DNA of 64,000 nt from NCBI GenBank assembly GCA_000827325.1, contig KN832885.1, positions 124,001 to 188,000 of the forward strand, in the 5' to 3' direction. The stretch is from Oidiodendron maius Zn (Eukaryota; Ascomycota; Leotiomycetes; Myxotrichaceae). Positions 58,499-64,000 of this stretch are shown here, one piece after another. The translations under genes and the position numbers were made by a program. The notes below the pieces were generated by a model. The model did no database searches and had not been told where the DNA came from. It saw nothing but the letters and a program-made list of their open reading frames with translations. The number at the start of each line of letters is the position of its first letter. Positions within the stretch are counted from its first letter, which is position 1.

Positions 58499-59898
58499 AT
58501 GGGTATCAAAGCCGGTATGCCATCTTGAGGAATATGGAATATATAGTCAGACACGCTCTAACAAACCCGCAGTCGTCGCCGGTGCCTCGGGAGGAATTGG
58601 ACAGGTGAGAATCTCCCCCACCCCCGCCTCCCGCTCCTCCACTGACAATCGATTTCTTTCCTTAAGCCATTGTCCCTCCTCCTCAAGACCTCGTCGCTCA
58701 TCTCGGAATTGGCCCTCTACGATGTGGTCAACACCCCCGGCGTTGCTGCTGATCTCTCCCACATCTCTTCGCCCGCCGTACGTTCTCCCGAATGATCCCC
58801 GAGGGCCACTATATGAGACGGATAGAATTGACAAGCACAGAAAATCTCCGGCTACCTCCCCAAGGATGATGGAGCCAAGACTGCCTTCAAGGACGCTGAT
58901 ATCATTGTCATCCCCGCTGGTATTCCCCGTATGTACTATCACTGCACATATCGCGTTGCGCATCGTAATCGCCGAGCTAACACCCGCAGGCAAACCCGGC
59001 ATGACTCGCGACGACCTGTTCAACATCAACGCCGGAATCGTCAAGGGCCTGATCGAGACTATCGCCGAGGTCGCCCCTAAGGCATATATCCTTATCATCT
59101 CGAACCCCGTCAACTCGACCGTCCCCATTGCGGCCGAGGTTCTCAAGGCCAAGGGCGTTTTCGACCCTAAGCGCCTCTTCGGCGTCACCACCCTCGACGT
59201 CGTGCGTGCCGAGACCTTTGTCGCTGAGATCGTTGGCGAGAGCAATCCCCAGAGCCTGACAATCCCCGTCATCGGAGGCCACTCCGGCGAGACCATTGTC
59301 CCGCTGTTTAGCCAGGCCAAGCCCGCTGTCTCCATCCCTGAGGATAAGTATGCCGATCTGGTCAAGCGCGTACAATTCGGTGGTGATGAAGTCGTCAAGG
59401 CTAAGGATGGCGCTGGATCTGCTACGCTGTCCATGGCATATGCTGGATTCCGGTGTGTATAACCTTGAATTACCAAAGCGTGTGGTGAATTTTGTACGAC
59501 TAATATGACCCTAGCTTCGCAGAAAAGGTCCTCAGAGGCCTCAAGGGCGAGGAGGGTATTATTGAGCCCTCGTTCGTCTACCTTCCTGGCGTTGCAGGTG
59601 GCGATGTTATTGCCAAGGAGACTGGTTGTGATTTCTTCTCTGTTCCAATCCAACTCGGCGTACGTTTTATCCCCTTTCTCTTTATCATCTCTCCTTCATA
59701 AACGCCTCTCATCACTCAAGAATCAATAACAGACTAAAGCTAATAAATAACATGCAGACCTCCGGCGCCGAAAAGGCCCTAAACCCCTTGACCGGCCTCG
59801 ATGAGAACGAGAAGACTCTCCTGAAGGCCTGCGTCGAGGGGCTGAAGGGGAACATTACCAAGGGCGTGAACTTCGCGCACAACCCACCGCAGAAGTAG
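58499..59898 (+). CDS. malate dehydrogenase, NAD-dependent, probably cytosolic
   Basis: Seven exons, 58499-58514, 58573-58604, 58667-58777, 58841-58928, 58990-59452, 59515-59659 and 59758-59898, give 331 aa. The protein starts [20 protein letters not shown], so the NAD-binding glycine motif GASGGIG begins at residue 8. There is no room for a mitochondrial presequence, and the C-terminus (NPPQK) is not a peroxisomal SKL-type signal; hence cytosolic is inferred. Other motifs are [43 protein letters not shown] (substrate arginines), [11 protein letters not shown], and the catalytic histidine in [12 protein letters not shown]. The first exon is only 16 nt, so a start prediction could easily go wrong. 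Confidence 0.94.
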
Positions 59899-60733
59899 TA
59901 TTTCCCTTTTCCTTTTCATGTTCTTCTTTGCCTTATCCCTCAAGTACTTCGATTTTAGATGGAAAAGAGGACCCAGACTGATCGTTGGCACTCGCGTAGA
60001 TAGGCTGTGATTACGATGAAAATCATGATGGAAGAATGATTGATGGTGTAGGACAACCGTGTGCGCTGCACGGGTTTTCTTAGCAGGTTAGACAGCAAGA
60101 CAGTCTTTGCATGAATAGAAGAAAAAAGTTGAACATGACAAAAGCTACAGAATCAAGCTGCAAGTATGAATGAGAGCGTGTATCTCTGTGTGCAACTGTG
60201 GAAAGCACCTTATCTCATTTTTTGGATTTTAATACGCTATATCCTCAAATAGTACGCAATATCCCCATCACTTTGCTATCTAAAAATGCAATGTCTTCGT
60301 CCTTCTCCTCTCTCCGCGAATCGTGAGCTTTTCCGAATGCTCAACGCCGTGCTATGCCGTGCTTGCCGATATACCGCTAATTTTCACATCTGGGCAATTA
60401 TACTCCTAGTTTCTGTCCTTATTTTGTAAAAGAGAGAATGCATCATCTGATCCGTTCCTGCGTCACTCTTCCAAGGTTCCTTTCTCATGTTCCAGTTTGG
60501 ATCCCTTCACTCCCTATCTCATAGTCTTCGGCTGTGCAATGTAGCACACGCGCCGCGCACGCTCTCCCTTCATGGGACTCATTTCATTAGTCCCCACATC
60601 GCCCCTTCCTCACTCACCATTTCCCGGGGCAGATCCAGGCGAGGATTTAACGTCCACCCTTTCATAGTGCACATTAATCAGGGAACAAATCTCGCAGCAT
60701 AGGCGATATGCAACTGTCATGTCAAGGATAAGG
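59899..60733. other. convergent 3' flanks
   Basis: About 830 bases between MDH and TRS33 stop codons; AT rich, no gene seen. Confidence 0.55.
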
Positions 60734-61649
60734 TCAAGGTTTCGTAACTGTGCTCTTGATCTGGAACGTCGCACCCGGCAACTCTGAGCTCTCCGCCTGC
60801 ACCGTGGCATTTATTCCCATGCTCGCCAGTGCGCCGCGGATCACGCCGCATGGGAACCACAGGAACTGGAAATGATCAAAGTTAGTGCCCTTCTTCTAGT
60901 AGTACGGGGGGGGAGTGCGGGTAAGAAAAGGGAATGATTTGGAAGAAAGCAGAGGGAGAGTAGTAGTAGCTTACAGGTTGTGCCTTCGCGACGGCCTGGC
61001 CACCTGCTTCCGTGCTCATGCGTGCGAAAGGGCGGAAGGAATTATCTGTTAGGACATAAACGCCCTTTTTGGAGTTCCGTTAGCTCGGGTTGTGTATAAG
61101 ATTGGGAGTGGGAGAGGGAGGGAGGAGTGAGACATACTCTGTGGTTTGTTTTTAAATTGTCAATTTGTTTTCGGAAGACTAGCATCCATAGATCCTTGCA
61201 GAGGAATTTGATTACGTCGAGAGTATCTGTGAAGCGGGGTCTGTCGCGGGAGAATCTGTTACAAGGATTGTTAGCATTGATCATTCTCTTAGAAATCATC
61301 CGATCACCGCAAATATGCCTTCACATCTAACTCGAATTTAGAAAACATACCTCTCAACGAGCCCCTGCCCAACCCTATACCCCAGCGCCTCGAGACGATA
61401 AAATACCGCATCACGTTCCTCATCTTCATCCATCCGCGCCTCCTTCGCCTTCTCTCCAGATCCAGCCCCATTCTCTTTCTCCTTGTGCCCCGCTGTAGCT
61501 CCGTTGCTGGCGCTGGCGTCGACCTCGTTCGCGACGCGGTACGCCATAGGCACAAGCTCGATCATCATCAGTTCGAGACACGACGCACTAACAAACGTGG
61601 CGGCTGGGTCGGAGGAATTGAAGGGTGGGAGGGGCGTCTCGAAGGACAT
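60734..61649 (-). CDS. TRS33: TRAPP complex subunit Trs33 (TRAPPC6, Bet3 family)
   Basis: Four exons, 61649-61351, 61255-61138, 61064-60975 and 60865-60734, give 212 aa. TRAPP is a tethering complex and Rab guanine-nucleotide exchange factor in ER-Golgi and Golgi traffic. Family features are LELMMIELVPMAYRV, the region FYRLEALGYRVGQGLVERFSRDRPRF with LDVIKFLCKDLW, then FRKQIDNLKTNHRGVYVL, and the C-terminal FLWFPCGVIRGALASMGI, ATVQAESSELPGATFQI. A charged insert of about 30 residues (EKENGAGSGEKAKEARMDEDE) sits in the first third, as in other filamentous fungi. Confidence 0.93.
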
Positions 61650-62168
61650 TGTTCTTGGGGCTGGTTGTGAAAATGGATGGATTTGGCCCTGGGATTCGGA
61701 TTGATGTCGCGGCTGTGCGGGGTTAGAGGTTGGAATTGTGAGCTGTACGGTGTTGTGGAGAGCTGTGAAGTTCCTGGGGGGGTATTATGGCGAAGATCTG
61801 TGAAGGAGGTTCTGATAAAGTGAGGTGAATGCTGCGGGCGTCGTCGCTTGCAAGTACCTAGGCTTTCGCTTAGGTGAATGAGATGTGGCTGGTGAGGTGA
61901 TCTAGTACAGAGTTAGCGAGTGAGAGCCAATCCTCAAATCGGGGAGATCTGCTTGTCTCCTAAAACATATACTTGTAGAGGTTTGACTGTACTAAATCAT
62001 TAGTTACAATCATTTCCAAACCATCGCAGATACTTCCGGAGTGCCAGAAGTAGCAGCATTTCTGTATACCTTTTGACCCAATGCGCAGCGGCCTCCTCAC
62101 CTACCCTGAGCTACTTCTAAGTACACAATTGTCGTCGGTAGTCTCGACTCGCTTTAAAAGACAGTGAG
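61650..62168. other. intergenic, no gene seen
   Basis: About 500 bases upstream of TRS33 and of the ADP-ribosylglycohydrolase fragment. Confidence 0.5.
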
Positions 62169-62453
62169 ATGTCACATGGTGTGCAGGACGACAATAATAA
62201 ACAATAAACTACTTGCCATGCGTCCATCTCAGATGACTACCGCGAGCGAGTCTATGCGGGGGTGCTAGGAAAGCTGATCGGCGTTTACTTGGGACGTCCC
62301 TTTGAAGGCTGGACACACCAACGCATCATGAAAGAGCTTGGACCAATCCGTTACTACATGCAGCAACAGTTTGATTCTCCATTCGTTGTGACCGACGAAG
62401 ATATACAAGGCACATTTTTATTCGTGGAAGAGAAAATTCTGGGGTTTAAGTAA
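62169..62453 (+). pseudogene. N-terminal fragment of an ADP-ribosylglycohydrolase-family gene
   Basis: A 10-nt exon (62169-62178, MSH plus one base) splices to 62233-62453. The product reads DDYRERVYAGVLGKLIGVYLGRPFEGW, then IMKELGPIRYYM and VVTDEDIQGTFLFV, which is the start of the DraG/ADPRH fold, including the first metal-binding aspartate region (DEDIQGTF). After FLFV the sequence diverges and stops (EEKILGFK). Full family members run several hundred residues further, so this is a truncated copy. A polar frame just downstream (62455-62620) does not resume the family. A small non-degraded gene with a new C-terminus is less likely. Confidence 0.6.
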
Positions 62454-64000
62454 ACTATTGGAAGGAAGTCACAAAGACTGAAGAGGATGCAGCGAAGGAA
62501 TACGGCGCCTCTGCACCAGTCGCCTGCCAAAAGTCATTGTCTTCAAAAGTCCTCTCCAAGCTGAGCAAGGTTTTAGAGGATAGAATCCATGATGATGACT
62601 CTAGTAGAGCTAGAGGCTATTAGTCAACTTGGACAGGGTCCCTTGATACTGTCTTAAGGAGGAATTAAGGGAAAGAAGATTGCATTAGGGGCAAGAGGAA
62701 GATAGTAAAAAATGTATAGACTGAGTGAATCAAACCTTCTAGTAAATAGCGCTTGCTCAACCTCACTTTTAAAGGCAAGAGAAGTTGCCCTTTCTCACCA
62801 TTGACGTGGAATAATTCTCCCACCAACTCGATCTTTCTCCTGGAACTTGCCTTGCAGGAATCTCTGGACAAAGCTCTGCACTAATCTCCTCTTTGATTTC
62901 ATCTTCTTCTACGCCAACCTCAACCTCACGACACATCCGCGCTGCTACATATCTATCAGCAAAGATGAACAGCGACTAAGTATATACAATCTAAATGCAC
63001 TTCTACGGCAAAGCGAAATCGCTCGCAGAGGAGATAAAATACTAGGAAACGGAGGGAAAAGAAGTGTTGGAAGCAAATTAAAGTTGACTGCGAGGAACTT
63101 TGGTGGGTATCAGGAAATGGAAAATCTAGGCTGCCTCCGGAAAACCGAGTCTGCCTCCAACCCCTCAGAAGGGTAGACCCAAAGCCAGAACCATGCAAAC
63201 CTGCACCTCAGCCTTCCCATCCTGCGGGGAATCCTGGATCTTCTAATGAACCCACACCAATTTCTCTAAAGCAGCGAGGATCGCACTATCAACCAATCGA
63301 CTGGACTCACCACTCGACAGTTATGAGCGAGGAATCACAAAACGCTGATACGTAACTCTCATAAGGGAGCTAGTACAACTGCCAGGGCTTCTTTCTGCGC
63401 CATGCCTCAGATATCGGTCCTCAGCAGCGTTGGATTTTACGGATCATGGGACTACTCGCCATAATGGTGGCCACAGCGGAGTAAATACTCCCTTTAGCCC
63501 CCCATCCAAACTGATCCTTGCCCAGATGTCAGCAGAAATGAGAATGAGAAGGGGGAATCACGCTAACAGCGGCCAACAGCCGACGCCTGCAATACTTTCG
63601 AGAACAAAACAGTAGAGGAGCCGTCCAGTGACCACAGACCAAGCCATTCCCGAAGGAGAGCTGTCAGCGCTAAAGAAAAATGTGCAACGCGAAGTTTGCA
63701 GCAATGTTTTGGCATTAAGGTTTTGGAATTAAGTAGAGCCGAGAATACTCAAGGGCTTTCCAAAAGTCCTGGAAGAGAGTGCCTGGGGAAAACCGGATGG
63801 AGCCGACGGTGCCACGTATGGTGACATATTCCCTAACCTAGCAAGTACAATGGGATAATTTTGTGACCCCTTTGATGAAACGCTGGCAGTTCTTTCAGGT
63901 ATCGACCAATGGCGTAGTGACCAAAGAGAGCCGACTGTCGGATTTTCTTGATCCAACAGGAAATATGCCTCCAAAACAACCGGCCGCAAAAGGGACAGCG
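62454..64000. other. unassigned right end
   Basis: About 1.5 kb with short, interrupted open frames in several phases. Some stretches look faintly protein-like (about 62960-63175 and 63180-63350) but no family is recognised and none is intact. No terminal repeats are visible within the window. Confidence 0.5.

Noticed and set aside
58547-59653. 368-codon open frame on the minus strand
   Set aside because: It lies opposite malate dehydrogenase exons, whose motifs and splice phases are certain; the antisense frame crosses introns and has no recognisable domain.
62847-63990. possible transposon or retroelement relic at the right edge
   Set aside because: No recognisable catalytic motif, no terminal repeats and no continuous frame; left unassigned.

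Overview
The window is nuclear DNA of a filamentous ascomycete, most likely in the Eurotiomycetes (Aspergillus/Penicillium group). The genes are split by many short introns (about 45-170 nt) with GT...AG ends and CTAAC/CTGAC-type branch sites. Proteins such as GSK3, the Tup1/RcoA repressor, Tom40, Cbp80, Elp2 and the AZF1-like zinc-finger factor have a Pezizomycotina look. The species cannot be fixed from the sequence alone. Twenty-one genes are read here as intact with exon-level models. One more, Cbp80, is complete except for a single-base frame break.

Layout from left to right. Positions 1-5.5 kb: tail of a fungal transcription factor, 6-phosphofructo-2-kinase (minus), TOM40 (plus). 5.5-10.9 kb: a long non-coding stretch ending in a pyrimidine-rich leader with no ATG for 1,265 bases, then GSK3. 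12.4-17.9 kb: AT-rich, gene-poor block with decayed, unrecognised coding remnants. 17.9-24.9 kb: nuclear cap-binding Cbp80 (plus, with a one-base frame break), splicing factor SF3B4 (minus), a five-exon TOM7 and a mitochondrial folate/FAD-type carrier. 28.0-29.6 kb: C2H2 transcription factor, followed by a heptamer tandem repeat. 31.6-35.3 kb: URM1 and ELP2 head to head. 35.6-44 kb: CAF16-type ABC ATPase, RNase MRP subunit RMP1, GPI-anchor enzyme LAS21/GPI7, a small DUF2423 protein and a SIZ/PIAS SUMO ligase. 44.8-46.9 kb: a pogo/Fot1-type DNA transposon with near-perfect inverted repeats and a stop-riddled transposase frame. 47.8-54.7 kb: a MARVEL-type membrane protein, sterol C-5 desaturase ERG3 and the TUP1/RcoA corepressor. 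55.4-61.6 kb: a small conserved membrane protein, ribosomal eL28, malate dehydrogenase and TRAPP subunit TRS33. 62-64 kb: a truncated ADP-ribosylglycohydrolase-like fragment and unassigned sequence.

Almost everything is core housekeeping: mitochondrial protein import (TOM40, TOM7), RNA cap binding and splicing (Cbp80, SF3B4), tRNA wobble-uridine modification (URM1 with Elongator ELP2), rRNA processing (RMP1), ergosterol and GPI synthesis, and signalling or repression (GSK3, RcoA, SIZ). No secondary-metabolite cluster, CRISPR array or clearly novel multi-gene system was found. The observations most worth a second look are the ATG-free GSK3 leader, the URM1/ELP2 divergent pair, the Cbp80 frame break, and the mutation pattern of the Fot1 element.
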